Part shown: positions 16,603-25,939 of the stretch, piece by piece
How positions within the stretch are numbered: the stretch's first letter is position 1
Layout: every line of letters begins with the position of its first letter
Source: Nonomuraea jabiensis
GTDB lineage: Bacteria; Actinomycetota; Actinomycetes; Streptosporangiales; Streptosporangiaceae
Assembly (NCBI RefSeq): GCF_014204795.1
Contig: NZ_JACHMB010000001.1
Location: forward strand, 3,844,001-3,908,000
Length of the DNA stretch: 64,000 nt
Direction of reading: 5' to 3'
Translations under genes and position numbers: made by a program
Notes under the pieces: model-generated
Told to the model about the DNA's origin: nothing
The model's database searches: none
The model's input: only the letters and a program-made list of their open reading frames with translations

Positions 16603-17513
16603 TGGTCGCGATCTCGGCGGAAGAGACTCTGGAGCGGGAGGTGCGCATTCCCCGATCGGGCAAGGCGACGCCGTACCTGTTCCTGGCGCCCTACCTGATC
16701 CTGTTCTGCGTGTTCGTGCTGGCCCCGGCCCTGTTCGGGATCTGGGTGAGCCTGCACGACTGGGACTACATGCTGGAAGGCAAGCCGTTCGTCGGCCTGG
16801 ACAACTACACGGCGCTGTTCGACGACCAGTCGCCCGTCTACGGCGACTTCTGGATGTCGATGCGGGCGACAGGCATCTTCACCGTGTTCAGCGTGCCGTT
16901 CCTGGTCGTGCTCCCGCTCGGGGTGGCGTTGCTGCTCAACCGGCCCTTCCGGGGCAGGACGCTGTTCCGGGGGCTGTTCTTCGCGCCGTTCGTGCTGGGC
17001 GTGGCGGTGGTGTGCCTGATGTGGCGGCTGCTGCTCGACCCGAACCTCGGCCTGGTCGACTGGATACTCGGCACCCCGATCCCCTGGACCACCGCGACGC
17101 CGTGGGCGTGGATCGCGCTGGTCGGGGTGACGGTCTGGTGGACGCTCGGGTTCAACGCGGTGATCTACCTGGCCGGGATGCAGGACATCCCGCGCGAGCT
17201 GTACGACGCGGCGAAGGTGGACGGCGCGGGGCGGTGGGGCGAGTTCGTCCACGTCACGCTGCCGGGGCTGCGGCCCGTCGCGCTGTTCGTGGTGACGACG
17301 ACGATCCTGGCCTCGGCGAACATGTTCGGGCAGTCGTACCTGCTGACCCAGGGGGCGCCGGGCGGGGGCACGCGGACCGCGATCATGTACATGCTCCAGC
17401 AGGGGCTCAGGGAGTACAAGATGGGCAGCGCCTCGGCCATGAGCTACCTGCTCACGCTGCTGCTGATCCTGGTCAGCGTGGTCAACTTCCGGCTGTTCAG
17501 GACCCGGTCATGA
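16602..17513 (+). CDS. ABC sugar importer permease (MalF type)
   Basis: Inner-membrane permease of 303 residues with six predicted helices. The cytoplasmic EAA loop appears as ELYDAAKVDGAGRWGEFVHV followed by TLPGLRP, where the ATPase docks. The start ATG overlaps the stop of the binding-protein gene (TGATG), so translation is coupled. It pairs with the next permease. Confidence 0.95.
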   Translation: MVAISAEETLEREVRIPRSGKATPYLFLAPYLILFCVFVLAPALFGIWVSLHDWDYMLEGKPFVGLDNYTALFDDQSPVYGDFWMSMRATGIFTVFSVPFLVVLPLGVALLLNRPFRGRTLFRGLFFAPFVLGVAVVCLMWRLLLDPNLGLVDWILGTPIPWTTATPWAWIALVGVTVWWTLGFNAVIYLAGMQDIPRELYDAAKVDGAGRWGEFVHVTLPGLRPVALFVVTTTILASANMFGQSYLLTQGAPGGGTRTAIMYMLQQGLREYKMGSASAMSYLLTLLLILVSVVNFRLFRTRS

Positions 17514-18319
17514 GGCGCTACACGGGCCTGCTGGCCCTCGCCGTGCTGTTCGTGGGGCCGCTGGTGTGGGCCCTGGGCGTGTCGTTCAAGACGCAGACCG
17601 AGGCCACCCGGGTGCCGCCCACGCTGCTGCCCGCCGAGCCGACGACGTCCGCGTACGGGACGGTCTTCCAGGGCACCACGGACACGCCGGTGCTGCGCTG
17701 GTTCGCCAACAGTCTCATCGCCGCCACGGCGCACATGCTGCTGGTGCTCGCGGTGTCGTCGCTGGCCGCGTACGCGCTGGCCAGGCTGGAGTTCCGCGGC
17801 AAGAAGCTGATGTTCGGCGTGATCGTCGGCACGCTGCTGGTGCCGGGGTTCGTCTTCCTCATCCCGCAGTTCCTGATCGTCGACCAGCTCGGCTGGCTGG
17901 ACAGCCTGACGGCCCTCGTCGTGCCGGGGGCGGCGGGCGCGTTCGGGGTGTTCTTCCTGCGGCAGTTCTTCGTCGGGCTGCCGCGCGAGCTGGACGAGGC
18001 CGCGCTGATGGAGGGCGCCAACCACTGGCACATCTTCTGGCGGATCACGCTGCCGCTGTCGCGGCCCGCGCTGGCCACGCTGGCGGTGCTGAGCTTCCTG
18101 TCCAACTGGAACGACTTCATCTGGCCGATCTACGTGATCTTCAGTCCCGAGTACTTCACGCTGCCGCCGGGCCTGTCGATCCTGCAGGGCGCGTACACGA
18201 TCCACTATCCGGTGATCATGGCGGGCGCGGTGCTGGCCAGCATCCCCGTCCTGATCCTCTTCAGTCTGACCCAGCGGTACGTCATCGAAGGCATCTCTCG
18301 TAGTGGCCTGAAGGGCTGA
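17510..18319 (+). CDS. ABC sugar importer permease (MalG type)
   Basis: Second permease, 269 residues, six helices. The EAA loop is ELDEAALMEGANHWHIFWRI then TLPLSRPALA, and the end SLTQRYVIEGISRSGLKG is typical of MalG-type subunits. ATG 17510 overlaps the preceding TGA by four bases (ATGA). It forms the membrane channel with the previous gene product. Confidence 0.95.
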   Translation: MRRYTGLLALAVLFVGPLVWALGVSFKTQTEATRVPPTLLPAEPTTSAYGTVFQGTTDTPVLRWFANSLIAATAHMLLVLAVSSLAAYALARLEFRGKKLMFGVIVGTLLVPGFVFLIPQFLIVDQLGWLDSLTALVVPGAAGAFGVFFLRQFFVGLPRELDEAALMEGANHWHIFWRITLPLSRPALATLAVLSFLSNWNDFIWPIYVIFSPEYFTLPPGLSILQGAYTIHYPVIMAGAVLASIPVLILFSLTQRYVIEGISRSGLKG

Positions 18320-18322
18320 CAC

Positions 18323-20446
18323 ATGCACCTGGCTGTCATCGCCACGCTGATCCTCTCCCTCTTCACCAATCCGGTGTCCGGCTCCTTCTCCGACACGTTC
18401 GCCGACCCGTCGGTGATCCGCGGGCAGGACGGCTACTGGTACTCCTACGGCACGTCGGACCCGCTGCGCGAGGGCGAGAAGGTCCTGCACCGGCTGCCGA
18501 TCGCCCGCTCCGCCGACCTGGTCAACTGGACCTACATAGGGGACGCGTTCGGGCCGGACAACCTGCCGTCGTACGCGGCGCCGGGCAGCCTGTTCTGGGC
18601 GCCGGACATCCGCTACCTCGACGGCCGGTACGTCATGTACTTCACCGTCACCGACACCGCCACCACGCCCGCCAACTGGGACTACTCGATCGGCGCCGCC
18701 ACGGCGCCCACGCCGGCCGGGCCGTGGACGCACATCGACGCCCCGGTCGTCGCCCCGCGCCCCTCGGGCAACTCGTACTGGAACACGATCGACCCCTCGC
18801 AGTTCACCGACGTGGACGGGCGCAAGTACCTGTACTTCGGCGGGTTCTTCGGCGGCCTGTGGGTGACCGAGCTGTCCGCCGACGGGCTGCGCGCCACCGG
18901 GCAGCCGCAGCAGGTCGCGATCGACAACAAGTTCGAGGGCGCGTACGTGGTGCGCCACGACGGCTACTACTACCTGCTCGGCTCCTCGGCGAACTGCTGC
19001 GCCGGCCCGACCACCGGCTACTCGGTGCTGGCCGGGCGCTCGACCAGCCCGCGCGGGCCGTTCGTCGACCGCGAGGGCGTGCCGCTGCTGGCCTCGCGCG
19101 CCGGTGGCACCCCCGTCCTGGACCAGAACGGCAACCGCTTCATCGGCACCGGCCACCACGCCCAGCTCACCGACCTTTCCGGTCAGGACTGGATGCTCTA
19201 CCACGCCATCGATCGAAGCGACCCGTTCCTGGACGAGCCGTACGGGATCAACGAGCGCCCCATGCTGCTGGACCGGCTGGACTGGATCGACGGCTGGCCG
19301 GCCGTGCGTGCGGGGGCGGGCCCTTCCGAGCAGTCGCGGGAGACGCCGGTGACCCGCGGGGTCGTGGACGATCGGTTCGCGGGCGATCTGTCGGGCTGGC
19401 GGAACACGGCCGGCTGGACCGTACAGGATGGACATGTCCGTGGCCAGGGCACGCTCATCAGCCGCAAGTCACTCGGCGGGGACATCCGCGTCGAGACCGA
19501 CCTCAAGACGGACAAATCCGCAGGAATCCGCATCGGCGGCACGACCGCGGTCGTTTCGCGCGACGGGCTGACGCTCACCTCGGGCGGCACGTCCCGTACG
19601 GTGCCGCTGCCCGGAGGGGCCGCGACCTGGCACAACCTGGCCGTCACCGTCAAGGGACGGACGATCACCGCCGAGGTGACCGAGGCCCGGCTCCGCGACC
19701 CGCAGGCGAGCCTCACCGTCACCGGCAGCGCGAACGGCCCCATCGGGCTGGTCGCCGACGGGGTCGCCGACTTCGACAACGTCTCCGCCGCCCCGCTGTT
19801 CAAGGCCGTCACCAGGGCGGCGCCGACGCCGCGTACGGGCAGGCTGCTGGACGCCGACGAGTTCACCGGCGCCCTCGACTCCCGCTGGACCTGGGTGCGG
19901 CAGGACGCCGCGGCCAAGGTCGAGGAGGGCGTGCTGCGCTGGCCCGTCCAGGGCGCCGACCTGGTCGGGGCCGACAACAAGGCGTCGGTGCTGCTGCGCG
20001 AGGCCCCCGAGGGCGACTACGTCGTGGAGACCAAGGTCACGCTCGACCTGGGCGAGGACGCCGTACGCAACTACCAGCAGGCCGGGCTGGTCGCCTACGC
20101 CTCCGACGACGACTTCGCCCGCCTGTCCCAGGTCGCCATCTGGAACACCCGCCAGGTCGAGTACGGCCGCGAGCTGACCTTCGCCGGCCGCCTGTCCTAC
20201 GGCGGCAACATCGTCGGCCCGCCCGCCAGGACCACCTGGCTGCGGCTGGCGCACCACGTGGACCCGGCCAACGGGGAGCACGAGTTCCGCGCCGGATCCA
20301 GCCGCGACGGCAGGACCTGGACCTGGGGCGGCGTGTGGACCTTCCCCAAGGACACGGCCGTGCGCATCGGCCTGGTCGCCCACGGAGGGGCCCAGCCGGC
20401 CGTCAACGCCGACTTCGACTACGTACGCGTCTACCGAGGAGCCTGA
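18323..20446 (+). CDS. Secreted GH43 arabinanase/arabinofuranosidase with C-terminal sandwich domains
   Basis: Glycoside hydrolase family 43, 707 residues, exported by a signal peptide (residues 1-20). The five-blade propeller has the three catalytic acids in expected contexts: Asp in FADPSVIRG (base), Asp in FWAPDIRYLDG (pKa modulator) and Glu in KFEGAYVVRHDG (acid). About 390 residues after residue 320 form two beta-sandwich domains (one around VVDDRFAGDLSGWRN, one around DADEFTGALDSRWTW), the latter like the DUF1349 accessory domain. It starts 3 bases after the permease gene. It would cut arabinan or arabinoxylan outside the cell so the importer can take up products. Confidence 0.9.
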   Translation: MHLAVIATLILSLFTNPVSGSFSDTFADPSVIRGQDGYWYSYGTSDPLREGEKVLHRLPIARSADLVNWTYIGDAFGPDNLPSYAAPGSLFWAPDIRYLDGRYVMYFTVTDTATTPANWDYSIGAATAPTPAGPWTHIDAPVVAPRPSGNSYWNTIDPSQFTDVDGRKYLYFGGFFGGLWVTELSADGLRATGQPQQVAIDNKFEGAYVVRHDGYYYLLGSSANCCAGPTTGYSVLAGRSTSPRGPFVDREGVPLLASRAGGTPVLDQNGNRFIGTGHHAQLTDLSGQDWMLYHAIDRSDPFLDEPYGINERPMLLDRLDWIDGWPAVRAGAGPSEQSRETPVTRGVVDDRFAGDLSGWRNTAGWTVQDGHVRGQGTLISRKSLGGDIRVETDLKTDKSAGIRIGGTTAVVSRDGLTLTSGGTSRTVPLPGGAATWHNLAVTVKGRTITAEVTEARLRDPQASLTVTGSANGPIGLVADGVADFDNVSAAPLFKAVTRAAPTPRTGRLLDADEFTGALDSRWTWVRQDAAAKVEEGVLRWPVQGADLVGADNKASVLLREAPEGDYVVETKVTLDLGEDAVRNYQQAGLVAYASDDDFARLSQVAIWNTRQVEYGRELTFAGRLSYGGNIVGPPARTTWLRLAHHVDPANGEHEFRAGSSRDGRTWTWGGVWTFPKDTAVRIGLVAHGGAQPAVNADFDYVRVYRGA

Positions 20447-20449
20447 CCC

Positions 20450-21916
20450 GTGCCGCAAGCACACCTGACCCTTGACCCCTCCTTCCGCATCGCCCCCGTC
20501 AACCGGCGCCTGTTCGGCTCGTTCGTCGAGCACATGGGCCGGTGCGTCTACACCGGCATCTACGAGCCGGGCCACCCGGCGGCGGACGAGAACGGCTTCC
20601 GCACCGACGTGCTGGAGCTGGCCCGCGAGATGGGCGTGAGCGTGGTCCGCTACCCGGGAGGCAACTTCGTCTCCGGCTACCGCTGGGAGGACGGCGTCGG
20701 CCCCGACCGGCCCGCCCGGCTGGACCTGGCCTGGCGGCAGATCGAGACGAACGCGTTCGGGCTCAACGAGTTCATGACCTGGACCCGGGCCGCCGGGGTG
20801 GAGCCGATGATGGCCGTCAACCTTGGCACCCGGGGCCTTCAGGAGGCGTGTGACCTGCTCGAATACGCCAACCATCCCTCGGGTACGCAGTGGTCGGACC
20901 TGCGGGTCAAGCACGGGGTGACCGACCCGTACGGGATCAGGCTGTGGTGTCTCGGCAACGAGATGGACGGACCCTGGCAGATCGGGCACAAGACCGCGCA
21001 CGAGTACGGACGGCTGGCGAACGAGACCGCCAAGGCCATGCGGCTCGTCGACCCCGGCATCGAGCTGGTGCTGTGCGGCAGCTCCAACAGCGGCATGCCG
21101 ACGTTCGGCGCGTGGGAGGCCACCGTGCTCGAACACGCCTACGACGCGGTCGACTACCTGTCGCTGCACAACTACTACGAGGAGAACGGCGACCTGCCCG
21201 GCTTCCTCTGCAGCGCCGTGGACATGGACCGCTACATCTCGGCCATCGTGGCCACGGCCGACCACATCGGGGCGAAGCTCCGGCGCAAGAAGAAGATCAA
21301 CCTGTCCTTCGACGAGTGGAACGTCTGGAACCAGAGCCGGTTCACCGGGCGCGAGCGCTCGCCGTTCCAGGAGGCGCCGGAGCTGATCGAGGACACCTTC
21401 ACCGCCGCCGACGCCGTGGTGGTGGGGGACTTCCTCATCACGCTGCTGCGGCACGCCGACCGGGTGAGCATCGCCTGCCAGGCGCAGCTCGCCAACATCA
21501 TCGCGCCGATCAGGACCGAACCCGGCGGCCCGGCCTGGCGTCAGACGATCTTCCACCCGTTCGCGCTGACGGCCCGGCACGCGCGCGGCACCGTGCTGCG
21601 GGTGGAGCCGTCCGGGCCGCTCCTGGAGACCGAACGGTACGGCGAGGCGCCCGCGCTGTCGGCGGTGGCCACCGTCGACGGGTCCCGGGTGGCGCTGTTC
21701 GCCGTCAACCGCTCGCCCGACCAGGACCTCGACCTCACCGCCCGGCTCCCGGCGGCGGTCCGGCCGGTGTCGGCCTCGGTGATCGCCGCCGGGGACGACC
21801 CGCACCGGGTGGAGGCCCTTCCGCAGCCGCTGACCGTACGGGCTGACGGTGACCGGATGACGGCGCGGCTGCCCGCCGCCTCGTGGACGATGATCCTCGC
21901 GGAGTGCGAAAGGTAG
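20450..21916 (+). CDS. abfA: Alpha-L-arabinofuranosidase, GH51
   Basis: Intracellular exo-enzyme of 488 residues that removes terminal arabinofuranose from imported oligosaccharides. It has no signal peptide. The family features are clear: GSFVEHMGRCVYTGIYEPGH at the N-terminus, the acid/base Glu in LGNEMDGPWQ and the nucleophile Glu in FDEWNVWNQ. The C-terminal beta domain closes with RLPAASWTMILAE. The start is GTG at 20450, 3 bases after the GH43 stop, so it closes the arabinan operon. Confidence 0.96.
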   Translation: MPQAHLTLDPSFRIAPVNRRLFGSFVEHMGRCVYTGIYEPGHPAADENGFRTDVLELAREMGVSVVRYPGGNFVSGYRWEDGVGPDRPARLDLAWRQIETNAFGLNEFMTWTRAAGVEPMMAVNLGTRGLQEACDLLEYANHPSGTQWSDLRVKHGVTDPYGIRLWCLGNEMDGPWQIGHKTAHEYGRLANETAKAMRLVDPGIELVLCGSSNSGMPTFGAWEATVLEHAYDAVDYLSLHNYYEENGDLPGFLCSAVDMDRYISAIVATADHIGAKLRRKKKINLSFDEWNVWNQSRFTGRERSPFQEAPELIEDTFTAADAVVVGDFLITLLRHADRVSIACQAQLANIIAPIRTEPGGPAWRQTIFHPFALTARHARGTVLRVEPSGPLLETERYGEAPALSAVATVDGSRVALFAVNRSPDQDLDLTARLPAAVRPVSASVIAAGDDPHRVEALPQPLTVRADGDRMTARLPAASWTMILAECER

Positions 21917-21938
21917 CACTTGAGGCGTGTCGTCCGGG

Positions 21939-21969
21939 TTGACCTTGACGCGACGTCAACGTGTCTAAT
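21939..21969 (+). promoter_or_regulatory. MerR-type promoter with 19-bp spacer
   Basis: A -35 element TTGACC (21939-21944) and a -10 element TCTAAT (21964-21969) are separated by 19 bases, the elongated spacing used by MerR-family activators. Inside the spacer lies a perfect dyad, TTGACG (21945-21950) and CGTCAA (21954-21959) around CGA. It would drive the membrane protein gene starting at 22011. No MerR gene is in the window. Confidence 0.55.
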
Positions 21970-22010
21970 CGGGGGCGACCGGGCCGACAGAGCCGAGAGT
22001 GGGGGACCCG

Positions 22011-22622
22011 ATGGTCAGAGCCGCGCTGCGGATCGTGGTGTTCGAGCTGAAAGGGCTGCTGGCCATCGGGCAGTGGATCCTGCGGCGTCGTGACGGCGTG
22101 CCGGCGGGGGCGACCGTCGTGACGTACGCGAAGGGGCAGACGTTCATGCTGTCGCTGATGTTGTTCGCGATGGCGGTCGAGACCGTGGTGGTCGATCTGC
22201 TGCTGGTCGCGATGGACGTGCCGGCGTGGCTGCGGTTCACGGTGCTGATCGGCGACGTGTACGGGCTGCTGTTCGGGGTCATGCTGGCCGCGGCCTGCGC
22301 CACCAGGCCGCACGTCATCACCCCGGACGAGCTGCGCGTCCGGTTCGGCGTGTACGTCGACGTACGCGTACCGGTCGAGCGGATCGCCGCCGTGCGGACC
22401 AGCCGCAACTACAACGAGAGCAGCATGGTCGCCGCCAAGGACGGGCGGCTGAGCGTGGCGGTCTCCTCGCAGACGAACGTGACGGTCGAGCTGACCGAGC
22501 CGGTCGCCTTCGTGCGCCCGTTCGGCCGCCGGGGGGAGGCCACTTCGATCCGGTTCTTCGCCGATGAGCCGGAGAAGGTCGTGGCGGCGCTGCGTACCGA
22601 CCGGACCGCTGAGGCCGCCTGA
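22011..22622 (+). CDS. Membrane protein with C-terminal PH-like domain, unknown function
   Basis: Not assigned to a named family. The 203-residue protein has an amphipathic start, two hydrophobic helices at about residues 46-70 and 72-95, then a beta-rich cytoplasmic domain (DELRVRFGVYVDVRVPVERIAAV ... SIRFFADEPEKVVAAL is typical of small bacterial PH-like domains). ATG 22011 is chosen because GTGGGGGA lies just before it; GTG 21999 is in frame but would lack a site. It stands alone behind a MerR-type promoter, so expression may be stress- or ligand-induced. Confidence 0.65.
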   Translation: MVRAALRIVVFELKGLLAIGQWILRRRDGVPAGATVVTYAKGQTFMLSLMLFAMAVETVVVDLLLVAMDVPAWLRFTVLIGDVYGLLFGVMLAAACATRPHVITPDELRVRFGVYVDVRVPVERIAAVRTSRNYNESSMVAAKDGRLSVAVSSQTNVTVELTEPVAFVRPFGRRGEATSIRFFADEPEKVVAALRTDRTAEAA

Positions 22623-22655
22623 TCCGGGGTCTCGCGGGCCGGCCCCCGGGAGGGG

Positions 22656-22690
22656 CTGAGGGCCGGGCCCGCGACAGGCCCGGCCCTCAG
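22656..22690. terminator. Bidirectional terminator hairpin
   Basis: A 14-base perfect stem, CTGAGGGCCGGGCC (22656-22669) with GGCCCGGCCCTCAG (22677-22690), loop CGCGACA, lies between two converging genes. It lacks T-runs, as is common in actinomycetes. Confidence 0.7.
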
Positions 22691-22695
22691 AGCGG

Positions 22696-24192
22696 TCAGC
22701 GGGTGATCTTGACGTCGTCCACGCCGGCCTCCACCAGGGAGGCGCCCGAGGCGTCGGCGGCGTCGATGAGGATGCGGACGGTCTGGCCCGCGAACGCGTT
22801 CAGGCTGGCCGTGGCCGTGGTCCAGGCGCCGTTGCGGTTGGCGGCGGCGCCCGCCTGGTTCAGGACCGTGGTGGTGGTGCTGCCGACCACGCGGACGCGG
22901 AAGTAGTCGGCGCTGGAGGCGTTCGAGCCGTGCGCCAGGTACCACGAGAACGACAGGTTCAGCGGGCCCGTGGACGGGAGCGTGATCGGGGGCGACTGGA
23001 TCGAGGAGACGCCGCCGTCGAGGTCGTAGTCACCGGCGGACGCGCCTGCCAGGCGGCCCGTGACCAGGTCGTTCGTGCCGCTGACCGTGGTGCCGAGCTG
23101 CTTGGCGCCGCTGGAGGTGGTCGCCTCGGGGTCGCCGCGCTCCCACTGGCCGGTGGTGGCGGTGTCGGTGCTCGACGGGTTGACCGTCCAGCCGTTGGCC
23201 GTCTCGAACGTGTCCTGCCAGACCACGACGGGCGGTACGGCGGTGGCGATCGTCCACACCGAGTACGCGATCGCGTCGGCGTTCCGGTCGAGCGCGGTGT
23301 CGTTGATGTTGGACGAGGTGTCGCAGGAGCGGTGGTAGCAGGCGTCGAACGCCTGGCCCGCGGTGCCGCCCCACAGCGTGGCCTGGGCCGAGCTCTTGAT
23401 GCCCTCCGCGCCCGTGAACGTGCCGCCGGCCGGGATGCCGACCGCGATGAAGGGGCCGTAGTCGGAGCGGCCGTCGAAGTCGGTGCCCCGGGTCGGCACG
23501 CCGATCGACGTGAAGTAGTCCTGGATGACCTTCTCCAGCTCCGCCGATCCGGCCGGGCCGGGACCGGAGCCGGTGCCGTCGGAGTTGTCGCCGTCGTATA
23601 CGAAGTATCCGGGGTTCGGGGAGCCGACCATGTCGAAGTTGAGGTACCCCTTGATCCGCGCCCGGTCGGCGGCCGGCAGGTTGTTCACGTAGAACTGCGA
23701 CCCGCGCAGCCCCAGCTCCTCCGCGCCCCACCAGGCGAAGCGCAGGTGCTTGGCCGGCTGGAGCGCCTGGCGCGACACTTCGAGCGCGGTCTCCAGGATG
23801 GACGCGCTGCCCGAGCCGTTGTCGTTGATGCCGGGACCGGCGGTGACGCTGTCGAGGTGCGCGCCGACCATGAGGATGTCGTTGGGGTCCCCGCCCGGCC
23901 AGTCGGCGATGACGTTGTAGCCGGTGGCGCCGTTGTAGGTGAACGACTGGAGCGTGGTGGTGAAGCCCGCGGCGTCCAGCTGGCCGCGTACGTAGTTCGC
24001 GGAGGCCAGGTAGCCCGGGCGGCCGTGTGCGCGGTTGCCGCCGTTGGCGGTGGCGATGGACTGGAGCTGGGTGAGGTGGGCCTTGACGTTGGTGAGGGAG
24101 ATGTCCGGGGCTGCTGCGGCCTGCGCCGGCACGGCCGTCAGGGCGGTGATGGCCAGGGATAACGCTGTTGCCGCGACGATGATCGATCGCAT
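22696..24192 (-). CDS. Secreted M28 aminopeptidase with C-terminal jelly-roll domain
   Basis: Extracellular zinc aminopeptidase of 498 residues, similar in layout to Streptomyces aminopeptidase. The signal peptide ends near residue 25 (VPAQAAAA). The cocatalytic zinc ligands are visible: His in GAHLDSVTAG, Asp in INDNGSGSAS, the Glu pair in WWGAEELGLRGS, Asp in LNFDMVGSPN and His in ACYHRSCD. After about residue 330 comes a beta-sandwich (VVWQDTFETANGW onward) that may bind substrate or the wall. ATG 24192 follows GGAGGC. It lies behind a paralogue on the same strand, 127 bases away, with a terminator between them. Confidence 0.92.
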   Translation of the reverse strand: MRSIIVAATALSLAITALTAVPAQAAAAPDISLTNVKAHLTQLQSIATANGGNRAHGRPGYLASANYVRGQLDAAGFTTTLQSFTYNGATGYNVIADWPGGDPNDILMVGAHLDSVTAGPGINDNGSGSASILETALEVSRQALQPAKHLRFAWWGAEELGLRGSQFYVNNLPAADRARIKGYLNFDMVGSPNPGYFVYDGDNSDGTGSGPGPAGSAELEKVIQDYFTSIGVPTRGTDFDGRSDYGPFIAVGIPAGGTFTGAEGIKSSAQATLWGGTAGQAFDACYHRSCDTSSNINDTALDRNADAIAYSVWTIATAVPPVVVWQDTFETANGWTVNPSSTDTATTGQWERGDPEATTSSGAKQLGTTVSGTNDLVTGRLAGASAGDYDLDGGVSSIQSPPITLPSTGPLNLSFSWYLAHGSNASSADYFRVRVVGSTTTTVLNQAGAAANRNGAWTTATASLNAFAGQTVRILIDAADASGASLVEAGVDDVKITR

Positions 24193-24278
24193 TGCGGCGC
24201 CTCCATCCGAGGTCGAGGGTGGGAGATCCCGAGATGGTGCTCGTTGGAACCGGTGGTGCCGTGGTGCCAAGGTGGTGC

Positions 24279-24309
24279 CCGGGTGGGCGGAGAGGTGCCG
24301 CCCACCCGG
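24279..24309 (-). terminator. Hairpin between the two M28 genes
   Basis: A 12-base stem: GGGTGGGCGG (24281-24290) pairs with CCGCCCACCC (24298-24307), extended by CC/GG on the outside, with a 7-base loop. It lies just after the stop of the upstream paralogue, so the two peptidase genes are probably separate transcripts. Confidence 0.65.
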
Positions 24310-24319
24310 TGTGGAGCCG

Positions 24320-25819
24320 TCAGGCGGCCGTCTTGGCGGCCAGGAGCGCCGCCGCGGGCGCGGTTCGCGGCGGGATGGAGCGCAGGTCGAAGGCGAAGCG
24401 GGCGACGGAGTCCGCGATCGCGTCCAGGTCCACGTCCAGCGCGGTGTCGTTGATGTTGGCGATCGTGTCGCACGCCTGGTGGTAGCAGGCGTCGTACGCG
24501 GCCCCCGCCGTGCCGCCGAACAGCGCCGCCTCCTCGGGCGTCTTGATGCCCTCGGCGCCGGTGAAGATCCCGCCCGCCGGGATGCCGACGTCGATGAACG
24601 GGCCGTAGTCGGAGCGCCCGTCGAAGTCGGTGCCGACGGTGGGCAGGTTGCGCGCGCCGTAGAAGGCCTCGAGCTGCTTCTCGATCCGGTCGGATCCGGG
24701 CGGCCCGGCCGGGGAGCCCTCGTTGTCGGAGTTGTCCCCGTCATACAGCTTGTACGCGTAGTTGGGCGAGGCCACCATGTCGAAGTTCAGGTAGACCCGG
24801 ATCCGGTCGCGCTGCGTCTCCGACAGCGACGCCACATACTGGTCGGACCCGAGCAGCCCGATCTCCTCGCCCGCCCAGAAGGCGAAGCGGACCTTGTTCT
24901 TGACCGGGTAGAGCGCCATCTCCTCGGCGACCTCCAGGATGGACGCCGAGCCCGAGCCGTTGTCGTTGATGCCGGGACCGGCGGTGACGCTGTCGAGGTG
25001 GGCGCCGACCATCACCACGTTGCGCGGGTCGCCGAAGCGGGACTCCGCGATCACGTTGTCGTTGGTGCCGAGCACGAGGGTGGAGTCGACCTTGAGCCGT
25101 ACGGTCGCCCCGGCCGTGGCCGCCAGCTCGTTGCCGACCGCGAAGTCGGCGAAGACCATCGGGACCCCGGCCCGCCACTCGCCGATGTCGAGCGGGAACG
25201 CGTCGGTCCGGCCCGGCTGTCCCTCGTTGAACACGATGATCCCGGACGCCCCGGCGCGTCCCGCGTTGCGGATCTTCAAGGCGAAGGCGCACGTGCCGCG
25301 CTGGATGAGCGCGATCCGCCCGGCCACGAACCCGTCGAAGTCGGACGCCTCGCAGCCGCTGGTCGAGGTGGGCGCCGGGGTCGGCGGCAGGATCAGGTCC
25401 ACGCCCTGGACCTGCGCGGTCACGTCACCGGCGGGGGAGGGCTCGAAGGAGAAGAAGTCGTCGTTCGGCACGTACGTCTTCGAGCTGGGCGCGGTGAGGT
25501 TGAGCGTGGGCGGGGAGTTCTCGGTCCAGCTCTGGACAAAGTTGATCGGCTGGAGCGTGACCTTGTATCCGGCCTTGCGTAGTTTGCCTGCCACGTAGTC
25601 GCGGGAGGCATCGTAGCCGGGGGTGCCCGCGGCGCGGGTGCCGCCGTTGGCGTCGGCGATCGCCTGCAGGGCGCCGAGGTGCTTCTTGGCGTTCGGGCCC
25701 TTCACCTGCTTGACGAGCAACTTGGCGAAGAGGTCGTCAAGGCCGCCGGCGTTGGCCGGGGTGGTCAGGGCCAGTGGTAGGGCCAGTGCGGTGAGCAGTG
25801 CGATGGCGATTCGACGCAT
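24320..25819 (-). CDS. Secreted M28 peptidase with PA domain
   Basis: Extracellular aminopeptidase of 499 residues. The signal peptide ends at about residue 24 (TPANAG). A protease-associated (PA) insert occupies about residues 120-235 (GRIALIQRGTCAFALKIRNA is typical). The zinc site follows the family: GAHLDSVTAG, INDNGSGSAS, WAGEEIGLLGSD, LNFDMVASPN and ACYHQACD. It is clearly a paralogue of the next gene, with many identical blocks, but that one lacks the PA insert and this one lacks the jelly-roll tail. ATG 25819 follows AGGGGAA. Confidence 0.93.
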   Translation of the reverse strand: MRRIAIALLTALALPLALTTPANAGGLDDLFAKLLVKQVKGPNAKKHLGALQAIADANGGTRAAGTPGYDASRDYVAGKLRKAGYKVTLQPINFVQSWTENSPPTLNLTAPSSKTYVPNDDFFSFEPSPAGDVTAQVQGVDLILPPTPAPTSTSGCEASDFDGFVAGRIALIQRGTCAFALKIRNAGRAGASGIIVFNEGQPGRTDAFPLDIGEWRAGVPMVFADFAVGNELAATAGATVRLKVDSTLVLGTNDNVIAESRFGDPRNVVMVGAHLDSVTAGPGINDNGSGSASILEVAEEMALYPVKNKVRFAFWAGEEIGLLGSDQYVASLSETQRDRIRVYLNFDMVASPNYAYKLYDGDNSDNEGSPAGPPGSDRIEKQLEAFYGARNLPTVGTDFDGRSDYGPFIDVGIPAGGIFTGAEGIKTPEEAALFGGTAGAAYDACYHQACDTIANINDTALDVDLDAIADSVARFAFDLRSIPPRTAPAAALLAAKTAA

Positions 25820-25939
25820 AAGGGTTCCCCTGGTGGACGAATGCGATGATTCCCCCGAGCCGCCACGTGAACGTAACCCGGCAGAGGATCACTGAGAAGG
25901 CCCACTAGGGCGTCAATATCCGGAGATATCCGGATGAGG

